Shown: positions 8,094 through 15,879, counted from the stretch's first letter. The stretch is DNA of 64,000 bases from Psychrosphaera aestuarii (GCF_017948405.1 NZ_CP072844.1:992001-1056000); one strand, 5' to 3'. Program-made: numbers and translations. The notes: generated by a model from the sequence alone, not told the origin.

Positions 8094-8187
8094 CGCCCGG
8101 TTATGGGGCGAGTTTAGGCTTGCTATACTTTGCGACGAAGGAGCCCGGCAAGCAGTGACGATACTTTCTTCAATGACTTGTTAGTTG
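8088..8187 (-). other. attC recombination site
   Basis: Outer boxes are ATATAAC (8088-8094) and GTTAGTT (8180-8186). The internal arms pair GGCTTGC with GCAAGC and GCCCGG lies near the centre. The ends overlap the stop codons of both ccdB and the minus-strand hypothetical gene, showing very compact cassettes. Confidence 0.75.
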
Positions 8188-8570
8188 CTTGTACTCGATA
8201 CAATTGCAGCAAATAAAACTATTACTATTGCCCATACTACAAGCTTTAACTTATTAGATTTTTCAGCTTTCCCTGACTCAGCGATATCACAGAACTTATC
8301 GTAAATTTCCAGTAATGGCTCTGCATCAGCAGTTTCACAAAAAATATCATAAAAGCTATTGTCACCATATGGTTCACATACTTTGAAGTTTTCACCTCTG
8401 TATGTGAATTCACAAAAGTCCTCCACTCCATGAGCGTTGGTGAAAAAGGTGATCTTGGAGTCAGGCAAAGACTCTACAAAGTTTTTCACGTCCTTTTTGT
8501 GAAAGAATGTATTGGAGAATCCAAAACAGCGGAACTCCCCATCATCATTTAAGTATTGCTCAATCTTCAT
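8181..8570 (-). CDS. Cassette-borne hypothetical tail-anchored protein
   Basis: A 129-residue protein from ATG 8570 (the upstream in-frame TTG is less likely). The N-terminal about 100 residues are soluble and acidic (MKIEQYLNDDGEFRCFGFSN), and a single hydrophobic segment, KLVVWAIVIVLFAAIVSS, ends the protein, so it is probably anchored with its bulk in the cytoplasm. I do not recognise a family. It is the only gene of its cassette, between attC sites at 8088 and 8575. Confidence 0.55.
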   Translation of the reverse strand: MKIEQYLNDDGEFRCFGFSNTFFHKKDVKNFVESLPDSKITFFTNAHGVEDFCEFTYRGENFKVCEPYGDNSFYDIFCETADAEPLLEIYDKFCDIAESGKAEKSNKLKLVVWAIVIVLFAAIVSSTSN

Positions 8571-8574
8571 GTGC

Positions 8575-8677
8575 AACTAACGCCCTGTTAACAGGCAATA
8601 AAATAGGTGGTTAAAATAAGCGACGCAGGAGCAAAAACCAACTGTTTTTTTGTCCTTGTTTAACAGCTTGTTAGCTA
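8575..8677 (-). other. attC recombination site
   Basis: Outer boxes are AACTAAC (8575-8581) and GTTAGCT (8670-8676). The arms CTGTTAA...TTAACAG and GGTGGTT...AACCAAC pair. It is of the same subtype as the sites at 7374, 9485 and 11962 (GGTT...GCGACGNAGGAGC...AACCAACTG). Confidence 0.8.
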
Positions 8678-9459
8678 CCCAACACACCTAATATCCAGTC
8701 ATGATAATTTGACACCCTAACTTGATAAGCAGTAGTACCATACAAGCCACCTTTAAATGTAGATATATCGCCATGCGCTAATTGCCAACTTGATAAACCC
8801 ACAAGAAAAGGGACACCTTCTTGAAAGGTAACAGAGGGACCTCCGCTATCTCCTGAACCATGCATACCCTCAAGTGGTAATGCATTTTCTGGTTCATCGA
8901 ATTTGAATGCTAACCAGTTACCTTCCGCGCTTTCAATAATATTTTGAAACTGGTTCATCACTCGAAGTGATTTAGTATCTAGGTCTTCGCCAATTAATCC
9001 GTTTCCAGTAGCTCCCTTACCATAAACGGTTATTGTTTTACCTTTTTCACTTTTGCCTTTGTATATTTTGATTGGATTAACAGCTGTAACCTTTGATGAT
9101 AATTTGATTAGTGCAATATCACTTCTAGATTTGAAAAATTTCATTAAAGGCGCTAAATCGCCTTTAAGTAAACTTTTATTAGGTTCAATGTAATCAGGGT
9201 GTATATGAACGCTTTCAATTTCATATGCTTTTGAACCAACCACTAGATCTTTTCCAACATAATCATAAAAAATAGTGTGAGCTACGGTCAAAACCCATTG
9301 TGAATCTATTAATACACCATGGCCTTCATGGGGCATATCAATTAGATATTCAGGCATTTTATCAAGAACATAATTTTCAGGTGGAACATCATGTCTCTTC
9401 ACAACAGAATCGCTGTATGTAGAAAAGAAAATAATAGATAAGAAAAATAAAACTTTCAT
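8671..9459 (-). CDS. Cassette-borne trypsin-like (S1) serine protease
   Basis: A 262-residue chymotrypsin-fold protease with a signal peptide (MKVLFFLSIIFFSTYSDS), so it is exported. The triad is visible: His61 in VLTVAHTIF, Asp114 in SRSDIALIKL and Ser205 in GSGDSGGPSV. The N-terminal part does not show a classic zymogen activation site. Secreted trypsin-like proteases are common in Vibrio and Alteromonas, but as a promoterless integron cassette this is less usual. Its stop codon overlaps the attC core site. Fold and catalytic assignment are firm; the substrate is unknown. Confidence 0.85.
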   Translation of the reverse strand: MKVLFFLSIIFFSTYSDSVVKRHDVPPENYVLDKMPEYLIDMPHEGHGVLIDSQWVLTVAHTIFYDYVGKDLVVGSKAYEIESVHIHPDYIEPNKSLLKGDLAPLMKFFKSRSDIALIKLSSKVTAVNPIKIYKGKSEKGKTITVYGKGATGNGLIGEDLDTKSLRVMNQFQNIIESAEGNWLAFKFDEPENALPLEGMHGSGDSGGPSVTFQEGVPFLVGLSSWQLAHGDISTFKGGLYGTTAYQVRVSNYHDWILGVLGS

Positions 9460-9484
9460 ATTGCGTCCATGTTCATTAATGGGT

Positions 9485-9584
9485 AGCTAACGCCTCATTA
9501 AGAGGCTAAAAATAGTTGGTTAAAATAAGCGACGAAGGAGCAAAAACCAACTGTTTTTTGTCCTTTTGAATGACTTGTTATAAC
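9485..9584 (-). other. attC recombination site
   Basis: Outer boxes are AGCTAAC (9485-9491) and GTTATAA (9577-9583). The inner stem pairs TAGTTGGTT with AACCAACTG. It ends the cassette carrying the putAbiC-like gene and begins the protease cassette in the plus-strand view. Confidence 0.8.
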
Positions 9585-9610
9585 TCAATACCATTTAGCT
9601 AAATAATACT

Positions 9611-10501
9611 TCAAAATGGGTGCGCTAAAGAGTACGTATGCAAGTAACTGCCTTCGGTTAATTTATCATCATATTTAGATTTAAAGTGATTGATTATGTT
9701 TTCACATTTCTTATCTAAATACGTGTTATTCCCAAATGCATAAGAATATCCATTTAAAATTGCAAAAGTTCGTTCATTGTTAGGAAGTTTATCTGCTCTT
9801 AAGTGCTCAAGAAATTCGTATCGTTCGAGTAATGCCTGATACAAAGATAAGTTATTTAAACCGGAGTAACTTGGTATGCAATTTAAGGCTAATACATGCA
9901 GTAATTTTACAGGAACAAAGCTTCTAACAATGCTGGCATACATTTTTTCATTTTCAGTTATGTTGTCTCGATTTGAAATATAACAATCACTAAAATTTCG
10001 TTCTTTATTATCTACATCATTTTTACAAATAAACTTTAGTAGTTGATATAGGATTCGAAAATACTGTGAAAGCTCTATATCGTTAAGTATTTTGTTTTGG
10101 ACTTCAATTAGCTCGGCTTTGGGACAGCCCTTTGGATCTAGTAGTATATTTAGGTCGTGAAGAAAATGAGAGTTATCGTCGAATCGGCACTTGAGCTCAG
10201 ACAGTGTTGTATTATGTTGGGAAAGTAAGGAATAGAAGTTATCCTCAAACCGTTGCTGTTTTTGAGCTTCACTATTATTTTTAAGCTCCTTCCTTTGCAA
10301 TAGTACTGTTACCAATAAACAAACAAATGATAATGACGCGAACGTGGCTCCAACTATACCACCAATATACGCTCCAAGAGCTCCCCAATCAGAAGGGTTA
10401 CCACTCAAATTACTATCATGAAATTTTAAAATATAAGGAAAAAATGCGCCTAACAGTACTAATAAAACGAAAGTACTTGCGAGATAAATATTTTTTGTCA
10501 T
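9611..10501 (-). CDS. Cassette-borne putAbiC-like putative phage abortive infection protein
   Basis: A 296-residue protein with two N-terminal membrane helices (YLASTFVLLVLLGAFFPYIL and YIGGIVGATFASLSFVCLLV), then VTVLLQRKELKNNSEAQKQQ, RFEDNFYSLLSQHN and a long cytoplasmic helical region. The order DWGALGAYIGGIVG, LLQRKEL, RFEDNFYSLL is the pattern of the putative phage abortive infection family (putAbiC). Members are named after lactococcal AbiC, and antiphage activity is not proven for most. Its placement in an integron cassette supports a defence role by analogy. It is intact and promoterless. Confidence 0.7.
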   Translation of the reverse strand: MTKNIYLASTFVLLVLLGAFFPYILKFHDSNLSGNPSDWGALGAYIGGIVGATFASLSFVCLLVTVLLQRKELKNNSEAQKQQRFEDNFYSLLSQHNTTLSELKCRFDDNSHFLHDLNILLDPKGCPKAELIEVQNKILNDIELSQYFRILYQLLKFICKNDVDNKERNFSDCYISNRDNITENEKMYASIVRSFVPVKLLHVLALNCIPSYSGLNNLSLYQALLERYEFLEHLRADKLPNNERTFAILNGYSYAFGNNTYLDKKCENIINHFKSKYDDKLTEGSYLHTYSLAHPF

Positions 10502-10564
10502 GTGACCTTAGTGCTCTATATGAAAGCTAAAATTTTGAATTAAACTCGAACTTACGATTTTGAG

Positions 10565-10661
10565 TTATAACGCCTGGTTAAGAGGCGAGTTTAGCTTGCT
10601 AAAATGTTTGCCGAAGGCTCGAGCAAGCTATTACGAGACCTTCTTGAACCACTTGTTATAT
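10565..10661 (-). other. attC recombination site (copy A of an identical pair)
   Basis: Outer boxes are TTATAAC (10565-10571) and GTTATAT (10655-10661). The arms TTAGCTTGCT and GAGCAAGCTA pair. About 91 bases from TAACGCCTGG to CTTGTTAT are identical to the site at 11058-11154. Confidence 0.8.
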
Positions 10662-11033
10662 TTTTTGTACGCTGTTACTCAGTAATGTTGCTATGAGTAA
10701 TGACGGAGCTGCTGCATAAGCCATTGAAACAAATGGCAAGCTAAGCGCTGCAAATACAATTAAGAATAAAACAATAGGTAACGAAAAGTAAAACAAGTTC
10801 TGCTTGGTGAATTGTGAACAAGCTTTGCGAAAAGTGAGTACAAAAATTGAAGATAATAAAGAGGCCAAAATAACGATTAACAGGTTGGAAAAGTAAAACG
10901 CTGCAGCACCACCAATTTCCTGAATAATCTGGGGAACTGGCAATGCGGCCACTTCAGCGATAATGAAGATAAAAGAATAAGACAGTACGCAACCGGCTAT
11001 AAGAGAAAGAATGTTTTTCTGTAGATTATCCAT
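10656..11033 (-). CDS. Cassette-borne four-helix hypothetical membrane protein
   Basis: A 125-residue protein that is almost entirely hydrophobic, with four predicted membrane segments (ILSLIAGCVLSYSFIFIIAE, AAFYFSNLLIVILASLLSSI, FYFSLPIVLFLIVFAALSLP and MAYAAAPSLLIATLLSN). No family is recognised. Its stop codon lies in the attC core site, and it is flanked by two identical attC sites, so it is a complete mobile cassette. Small membrane proteins of unknown role are very common in integron arrays. Confidence 0.55.
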   Translation of the reverse strand: MDNLQKNILSLIAGCVLSYSFIFIIAEVAALPVPQIIQEIGGAAAFYFSNLLIVILASLLSSIFVLTFRKACSQFTKQNLFYFSLPIVLFLIVFAALSLPFVSMAYAAAPSLLIATLLSNSVQKI

Positions 11034-11057
11034 ATTAGACTCCGTCCTTTGATGAAA

Positions 11058-11154
11058 ATATAACGCCTGGTTAAGAGGCGAGTTTAGCTTGCTAAAATGT
11101 TTGCCGAAGGCTCGAGCAAGCTATTACGAGACCTTCTTGAACCACTTGTTATGC
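11058..11154 (-). other. attC recombination site (copy B of an identical pair)
   Basis: Outer boxes are ATATAAC (11058-11064) and GTTATGC (11148-11154). The internal sequence is identical to the site at 10565-10661. It closes the cassette carrying the 245-residue membrane protein. Confidence 0.8.
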
Positions 11155-11162
11155 GCCAAGTT

Positions 11163-11900
11163 CTATATCCAATTTATAACATTTACTGCCCAATCTCCCC
11201 AAGACTGTGTACGAAAGACTGTATTCATTGCTAAGGCGAGAGCGCAAAACAAGGCAAACGATAATAAAGTACTCGCGTAAATGCGACCAGCTGACTTCCA
11301 GTCATAAACCATTAGCACAGCGTAAATTAGAAACATAAAAGCAAACATAGAATAACCTGGAATCGCAAGTAAATGAATAATGCGATTAAGTCCCTCGGGC
11401 ATCATTTGGATAGCCGCAGCAATCATGAATCGTTTATGATTAGCCGAACTTTTAATGTTAAGAATACCCAAAACATAAAGAGTTAAGAAAATTAACCATT
11501 GAAGGAAAGTCCCTCCTAAGAAACCACCGGCTCTAATTCTAGCTTGGGGGTCTTCAGTGCCGAATACACCAAAACCAGTTAGCCTATGATAGAATTCAAA
11601 CGCCATTATCGAACCTGTAATCAAGATCCCAACGACTAAAAAAACGCTTAGTTTCCCCAAAGTGCTGTGTGCAGTGTAGTTTCCTTTAGCAGATAACCTA
11701 ATTTGATTTAAAAGCAATACATACCACGCGGCACTAAATACACCATGTAACCCAATCCATAGAGTTATTCGGCTTAAGCTGTCAGGTTTAGAAAACCAGC
11801 TCAATGCAAATCCGCCAAAAACAATGAATGTAATAAAAAGTGATAATAAATAAAAAAATCTTGTATCACCACAGTATATATTTGAGGTATTAACTTTCAC
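11163..11900 (-). CDS. Cassette-borne seven-helix hypothetical membrane protein
   Basis: A 245-residue polytopic membrane protein with about seven hydrophobic segments, among them FYLLSLFITFIVFGGFALSW, LGKLSVFLVVGILITGSIMA and FMFLIYAVLMVYDWKSAGR. Conserved-looking histidines (TLWIGLHGVFSAAWYVLL, AHSTLGKL, ANHKRFM, RIIHLLA) suggest a heme- or metal-containing membrane protein of the DUF2306/cytochrome-b-like type, but this is only an impression. It is a single-gene cassette between attC sites at 11058 and 11962. Substrate and role are unknown. Confidence 0.55.
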   Translation of the reverse strand: MKVNTSNIYCGDTRFFYLLSLFITFIVFGGFALSWFSKPDSLSRITLWIGLHGVFSAAWYVLLLNQIRLSAKGNYTAHSTLGKLSVFLVVGILITGSIMAFEFYHRLTGFGVFGTEDPQARIRAGGFLGGTFLQWLIFLTLYVLGILNIKSSANHKRFMIAAAIQMMPEGLNRIIHLLAIPGYSMFAFMFLIYAVLMVYDWKSAGRIYASTLLSFALFCALALAMNTVFRTQSWGDWAVNVINWI

Positions 11901-11961
11901 TTAGATAGACTCCATTCACTAAAATAGTCCAATGATGCAATTTTTATAAATTTTTAAAGAC

Positions 11962-12064
11962 GCATAACGCCCCAATAAGAGGCTAAAAATTAATTGGTTA
12001 TACTTTAGCGGTGTTTGCGTTGTAAACCAATTGATTTTAGTCCTGCTTAATTGACTTGTTATAT
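11962..12064 (-). other. attC recombination site
   Basis: Outer boxes are GCATAAC (11962-11968) and GTTATAT (12058-12064). The inner arms TTAATTGGTT and AACCAATTGA pair. It is closely similar to the site at 7374 (CCCCAATAAGAGGCTAAAAA shared). Confidence 0.8.
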
Positions 12065-12066
12065 AA

Positions 12067-12399
12067 CTAATCACATTCAGGAAGAACAATGTTGCATTGT
12101 TTAAAATCAAAGATTGTAATTACTTCGGTATCATGTGAAATAGTAGTTAGTTTTGAGAGGCTTGGCAGTTCCTGAGTCAAGTAAACTGGAGGTGGCGGCA
12201 CTTGGCATGCACAGACGACTTTATACAGAGGTTCGGAATAAGTCTGGTCAGAAATATTGTAATTAACTCGATTATCCCAATACTCTTGAATTTGATGTTC
12301 ACTAATTTCAATGTTTTCCAGTCCTGAAATTTTCGCCATAACTACAAATAGCGCTGACGATACAAGGACTGAAAAAGATAAAATTACAAGGTACTTCAA
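12067..12399 (-). CDS. Cassette-borne hypothetical exported protein
   Basis: A 110-residue protein starting MKYLVILSFSVLVSSALFVV, a signal peptide or N-terminal anchor. The rest is polar, with four cysteines (VVCACQVPPPP, KQCNIVLPECD) that could form disulfides in the periplasm. No family recognised. It is a complete single-gene cassette between attC sites at 11962 and 12414. Confidence 0.5.
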   Translation of the reverse strand: MKYLVILSFSVLVSSALFVVMAKISGLENIEISEHQIQEYWDNRVNYNISDQTYSEPLYKVVCACQVPPPPVYLTQELPSLSKLTTISHDTEVITIFDFKQCNIVLPECD

Positions 12400-12413
12400 A
12401 GCTATCCTTAGTT

Positions 12414-12514
12414 ATATAACGCCTCAATAAGAGGCTGAGTTAAGCTTGGCTAAAATCCGTGAGGTACGAACGCGAGCCAAGCTTGACGCGTCCGACTTTA
12501 TTGACTTGTTATAC
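12414..12514 (-). other. attC recombination site
   Basis: Outer boxes are ATATAAC (12414-12420) and GTTATAC (12508-12514). The internal arms TAAGCTTGGCT and AGCCAAGCTTG form a long stem. It closes the first cassette counted from the attI-like end. Confidence 0.8.
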
Positions 12515-12520
12515 ACCGAA

Positions 12521-12766
12521 CTATTTATTAATTGAAAGAACTACGTAATAAAAGACGAATACCAATGTCAGCAAACCTACTGAGGAGCACATACCTCTTC
12601 CGTAATTACGTTCCGCACTGAAGCCCGTATCGAATGACTTTGGATAAGTACCTAAAGTAAATATTTTACATATCGGCCAGCCTACCCAATAGCAAATGGT
12701 ATAAAAAAATACTTCTGCGAGTATGTAACCAATAGCTCGAAAAAATCCACTAACTATTTCTTCCAT
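12521..12766 (-). CDS. First cassette: small hypothetical membrane protein
   Basis: An 81-residue protein from ATG 12766 with two hydrophobic stretches (IGYILAEVFFYTICYWVGWP and VGLLTLVFVFYYVVLSI). No family is recognised. It begins 19 bases after a GTTATAC core site and is therefore the cassette nearest the expected attI/promoter end of the array, the position that is normally best expressed. An upstream in-frame TTG at 12772 is a less likely start. Confidence 0.5.
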   Translation of the reverse strand: MEEIVSGFFRAIGYILAEVFFYTICYWVGWPICKIFTLGTYPKSFDTGFSAERNYGRGMCSSVGLLTLVFVFYYVVLSINK

Positions 12767-12785
12767 CCACAAATTTCCAATAGGT

Positions 12786-12835
12786 GTATAACATTATATT
12801 ATGTGGACATTGCGGTAATTTGCGTCCACCCATTG
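12786..12835 (-). other. attI-like core site at the proximal end of the array
   Basis: On the minus strand GTTATAC (12792-12786) precedes the first cassette gene just as attC cores do, but no attC-type palindrome accompanies it. To its right there is only a short hairpin, GTGGAC...GTCCAC (12802-12828). A non-palindromic core at the start of an array is what an attI would look like. No integrase gene lies beside it. It could also be the remains of a deleted attC. Confidence 0.35.
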
Positions 12836-13015
12836 GAATTAACTTATCATAATAAGTCTGTAGTTCAAGAGGTTATAGCGTTGATGCTAAAGAAAGTTGT
12901 GTTGAACGGTGGTTATGAAGAGTTCAAGGTAAAATGTTAAGCACTTACTAATAGTATTTTAAATATAATCATAGGTTTAGAGTGTTTTCGATAGTTGGTA
13001 TGAGAGTTACTGCGA

Positions 13016-14170
13016 CTACTCAGTAAACACTATGTTTTTTCCGGGAGTTATACCGGGCGAGTTACATGCGATAACCGAAAACTCATAATGTATGTCAGCC
13101 GTTTCCGACTTTTTAACGATCAGTATTTCATAATCATTGAGCTCAATTACTCTAGTATTTTCTGGATGAGCACAACGAGAAAAACTATCTGCTTCGTAGT
13201 TATAAATGAATGCTGCCAATATTTGTTTTTGTACCAAATGAACGTTATTACTTTTTCTTAAAAGAGTATCCCGGGAAAAAGCATGCTCTTCCACATTTGT
13301 GATATGTAGTGCTGCATCCTTTGAGTCTTCATTGACCTCTGAGCCTTCATTGGCCTCTGAGCCTTTATGGGCCTCTAAGCCTTTATTTGTCTCTAATGTT
13401 AATGAATTGGCTTTTTCGTCCGAACTTATGAAGCCTACAAATACAGAACCAAGCAAGGGACTGTTTTGGTTTAAAAAGCCAGATTGGATACTACCAAACA
13501 GAAAAAATAGTAATAAAAAAGTGGCTAACAAGTAGCGAATGAATGCTGTGACGATAGGGAATCGATAGTCTGGTTTGTGCCAAATCTTATGGATACCAAA
13601 AGGCTTAAGTAAAATCAGTAAAATGAGATAGATGGGGAGTAATATCTGGATCACTAACAGCATTAAAAAGCTGGATAAAATGAACCAAGTAGGGATGTTA
13701 ATAATCAGCGCCATATTATGGCTATAAGTTAGGCTGTCCGCACTAACGTGGGTAACCTCATTAACCAAGCCAGATGCTGAAGCAAGCGCGGTGTTTGCCA
13801 TGATTGCATAAAAGGTAAGAATGAATGCTTTACCCTGTAAACTATCCCAGACTTTTAAAAAGTGGGGCCAAAACTCATTCGTCAGACCAATTAAAATAAT
13901 GACTACAGGTAGGGTTAGATGAGCAAGCTCTATTCCTTCAGGGAAAATCATTACGAATAAAAGAACAAACGATATCAAATAACATATTTGGGCAAACGTT
14001 AAGCTTGTCCAAAATGACTTTAACTTTGAAAATGTGCGCACGAGTTTAGTGTTTACAATTGAAACCTTTTCTATTGCTCGAGTGGCATATTTGCGTGACA
14101 GGCTAGGGACATGGTGTAGAGTTTGCTGGGTAATAGCTACAAACTTGCGTATGTGTGGTGAAACGTCCAT
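13016..14170 (-). CDS. Hypothetical multi-pass membrane protein with a hexapeptide repeat linker
   Basis: A 384-residue protein with a basic soluble N-terminus (about 55 residues), five or six membrane segments between residues 60 and 235 (ICYLISFVLLFVMIFPEG, LPVVIILIGLTNEFWPHF, WFILSSFLMLLVIQILLPIY, YLLATFLLLFFLFGS), then a repeat of six residues (GLEAHK, GSEANE, GSEVNE) and a C-terminal domain of about 100 residues with two cysteines that is probably periplasmic. I do not recognise the family. It lies between the cassette array and ssrA on the same strand as the cassettes, but no attC follows it, so it is likely a resident chromosomal gene. Confidence 0.6.
   Translation of the reverse strand: MDVSPHIRKFVAITQQTLHHVPSLSRKYATRAIEKVSIVNTKLVRTFSKLKSFWTSLTFAQICYLISFVLLFVMIFPEGIELAHLTLPVVIILIGLTNEFWPHFLKVWDSLQGKAFILTFYAIMANTALASASGLVNEVTHVSADSLTYSHNMALIINIPTWFILSSFLMLLVIQILLPIYLILLILLKPFGIHKIWHKPDYRFPIVTAFIRYLLATFLLLFFLFGSIQSGFLNQNSPLLGSVFVGFISSDEKANSLTLETNKGLEAHKGSEANEGSEVNEDSKDAALHITNVEEHAFSRDTLLRKSNNVHLVQKQILAAFIYNYEADSFSRCAHPENTRVIELNDYEILIVKKSETADIHYEFSVIACNSPGITPGKNIVFTE
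13330..13401. repeat. 18-bp coding tandem repeat, four degenerate units
   Basis: The units CATTGACCTCTGAGCCTT, CATTGGCCTCTGAGCCTT and TATGGGCCTCTAAGCCTT follow one another, then a decayed fourth unit. They encode a six-residue acidic repeat (consensus E-x-N/H-E/K-G-S/L) in the membrane protein's linker. Copy number may vary between strains. Confidence 0.7.
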
Positions 14171-14403
14171 TTAATCAAAGCCAGTAAAAATTGATTCGCC
14201 TATAATAACGGTTACTAGCGCTTAGGCAAGTGTCTGTTTCTGCTAACTGTATTGTTTTTTAATTTTAATCAGACTTGAATTTGCTGAAATAGCCACCAGT
14301 TACATAGGTGTGAGTAAGAAAGTCTTTTGATTGTAAATAAAAGAGAGTACACTTAAAAAACACTATCGGTATTAACCGTTGGTTCCAGAATTTTTACATG
14401 GCT

Positions 14404-14432
14404 TTGACACTCTTAAGAGTAGATTAAGAACA
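14404..14432 (+). promoter_or_regulatory. Candidate ssrA promoter
   Basis: A perfect TTGACA lies at 14404-14409, about 50 bases before the mature tmRNA end. The -10 is poor: TAAGAA/AAGAAC near 14425-14431. Precursor tmRNA would begin near 14438 and be trimmed by RNase P. Confidence 0.4.
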
Positions 14433-14455
14433 GTCAATACTGTGACCCGGCTTAC

Positions 14456-14823
14456 GGGGCTGATTCAGGATTCGACAGGATTGATGATTCCGGCGGTGCA
14501 CGTCGAGGGGCGGTTTGCCTCGTTAAAAGCCGCAAAAAAATAGTCGCAAACGACGAAAACTACGCACTAGCAGCTTAATACCCTGCTGAGAGCTCTTTTG
14601 CCCTAGCTTCCGTCCGTAAGACGGGGAACAACAAAAGATCAAAAACCAAACGGAATAGTGGCGCGACTCCAGCCTGAGAGGCAACCCACGAATTTTAAAT
14701 CAGGATAGTCGTTGAGTGGCGTGTCTGTCCGCAGCTCCTCGGTGAATTTAAAGACTGACTAAGCGTGTAGTACCTAAGGGTGACCTTTTCTGGACGCGGG
14801 TTCGACTCCCGCCAGCTCCACCA
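14456..14823 (+). ncRNA. ssrA: Transfer-messenger RNA (tmRNA)
   Basis: The 5' end GGGGCTGATTCAGGATTCGA and the 3' end GGGTTCGACTCCCGCCAGCT followed by CCACCA form the alanine tRNA-like domain. The resume codon follows TAGTC at 14546, and the tag frame 14546-14578 reads ANDENYALAA followed by TAA, identical to the Escherichia coli tag. With SmpB it rescues stalled ribosomes and marks the truncated peptide for proteolysis. The length (368 bases) is normal. ssrA 3' ends are common integration sites, but I see no attachment duplication or integrase beside this one. Confidence 0.97.
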
Positions 14824-14830
14824 ATAACGA

Positions 14831-14860
14831 AACCTCGACCTAAACAGTCGGGGTTTTTTT
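14831..14860 (+). terminator. Intrinsic terminator of ssrA
   Basis: AACCTCGAC and GTCGGGGTT pair around a CTAAACA loop, followed by a run of seven T. Confidence 0.85.
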
Positions 14861-14976
14861 ATGCCTTAATTATCCATTACTAAACTGTTATAAGTGTTAT
14901 CGTTACATGCATAATCAAAAGTTGAGGCTATTATTCCTAGAGTAACGAGAAGGTGTGGGTAAATATGCGGGCAAAA

Positions 14977-15861
14977 TTACTGGGGATCACTCTGCCAATA
15001 ATCATTTAAAATTTCCCACGCTTCTTGTTCGGTATCAACTATGAAAAACAGCTCTAAATCTTTGTATTGAATTGTGCCTTGCTCTGCAAGAAAGTTAAAA
15101 TTAATGACTTGGTTCCAATAACTTTTTCCCATTAAAATAATTGGCATAGGAGCAATTTTTTTGGTTTGCATTAACGTTAACGCATCAAGCAGTTCATCCA
15201 AAGTTCCAAACCCACCTGGAAAGGCAACTAAAGCACAAGCTCGTTTTAAAAAGTGCATTTTTCTTATAGCAAAATAATGAAACTGGAAGGTTAATTCAGG
15301 GCTAATATATGGATTTGGGTTTTGCTCAAAAGGTAAAACAATATTAAGGCCAATGCTTTTTCCACCGGCATCGAATGCGCCTCTGTTGGCGGCTTCCATG
15401 ATGCCCGGCCCGCCACCGGAAACGATGACATACTGTTTATTTTCATGCTCCATCGACAGTTTGGTAATTCTTTTTGATAGCTTACGAGCTTCATTGTAAA
15501 AAAGACTGTTTGCTAAAATAGATTGTGCAGTTTTAACTTTTTGCGCCGTTTCCTGGCAATTCGGTTGTGTTTCCTGTTGCTGTTTGGCCTTTTCCAGTCT
15601 TTGCTCTGCTAATTCAGGCTCTGGTATTCTAGCGCTTCCAAAAAATACAACGGTCGATTCTATCCCAAGTTCCTGTTGAATAATGTCGGGTTTTAACCAT
15701 TCAAGCTGCAGCCTAACGGCACGGAGTTCGTCACGAAGTAGGAATGACTTGTCAGCATAAGCAAGAGCATATGATTGACAAATTTTATGACTATGTTGAG
15801 CTAATAATTCGTCATCAGCGGCTGATGGAAATATTGAATGAGGCTTTTTAGGTTTAGTCAT
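14977..15861 (-). CDS. LOG-family protein (nucleoside 5'-monophosphate phosphoribohydrolase type)
   Basis: A 294-residue Rossmann-fold protein with the two LOG motifs GGGPGIMEAANRGA and PGGFGTLDE. Family members hydrolyse the N-glycosidic bond of nucleotide monophosphates; in plants and some bacteria they activate cytokinins. At 294 residues it is longer than the about 190-residue minimal LOG and carries a helical N-terminal extension, like the larger proteobacterial type. It ends a same-strand run after the metallohydrolase and phosphoketolase genes (19-base gap), suggesting an operon. The physiological substrate here is unknown. Confidence 0.87.
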   Translation of the reverse strand: MTKPKKPHSIFPSAADDELLAQHSHKICQSYALAYADKSFLLRDELRAVRLQLEWLKPDIIQQELGIESTVVFFGSARIPEPELAEQRLEKAKQQQETQPNCQETAQKVKTAQSILANSLFYNEARKLSKRITKLSMEHENKQYVIVSGGGPGIMEAANRGAFDAGGKSIGLNIVLPFEQNPNPYISPELTFQFHYFAIRKMHFLKRACALVAFPGGFGTLDELLDALTLMQTKKIAPMPIILMGKSYWNQVINFNFLAEQGTIQYKDLELFFIVDTEQEAWEILNDYWQSDPQ

Positions 15862-15879
15862 AACGTACTCTTAGAATGA

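Noticed and set aside
14456..14900. Genomic island integrated at the ssrA 3' end
   Set aside because: No integrase and no direct repeat of the tmRNA 3' end seen in the window; a normal terminator follows and housekeeping-type genes come next.
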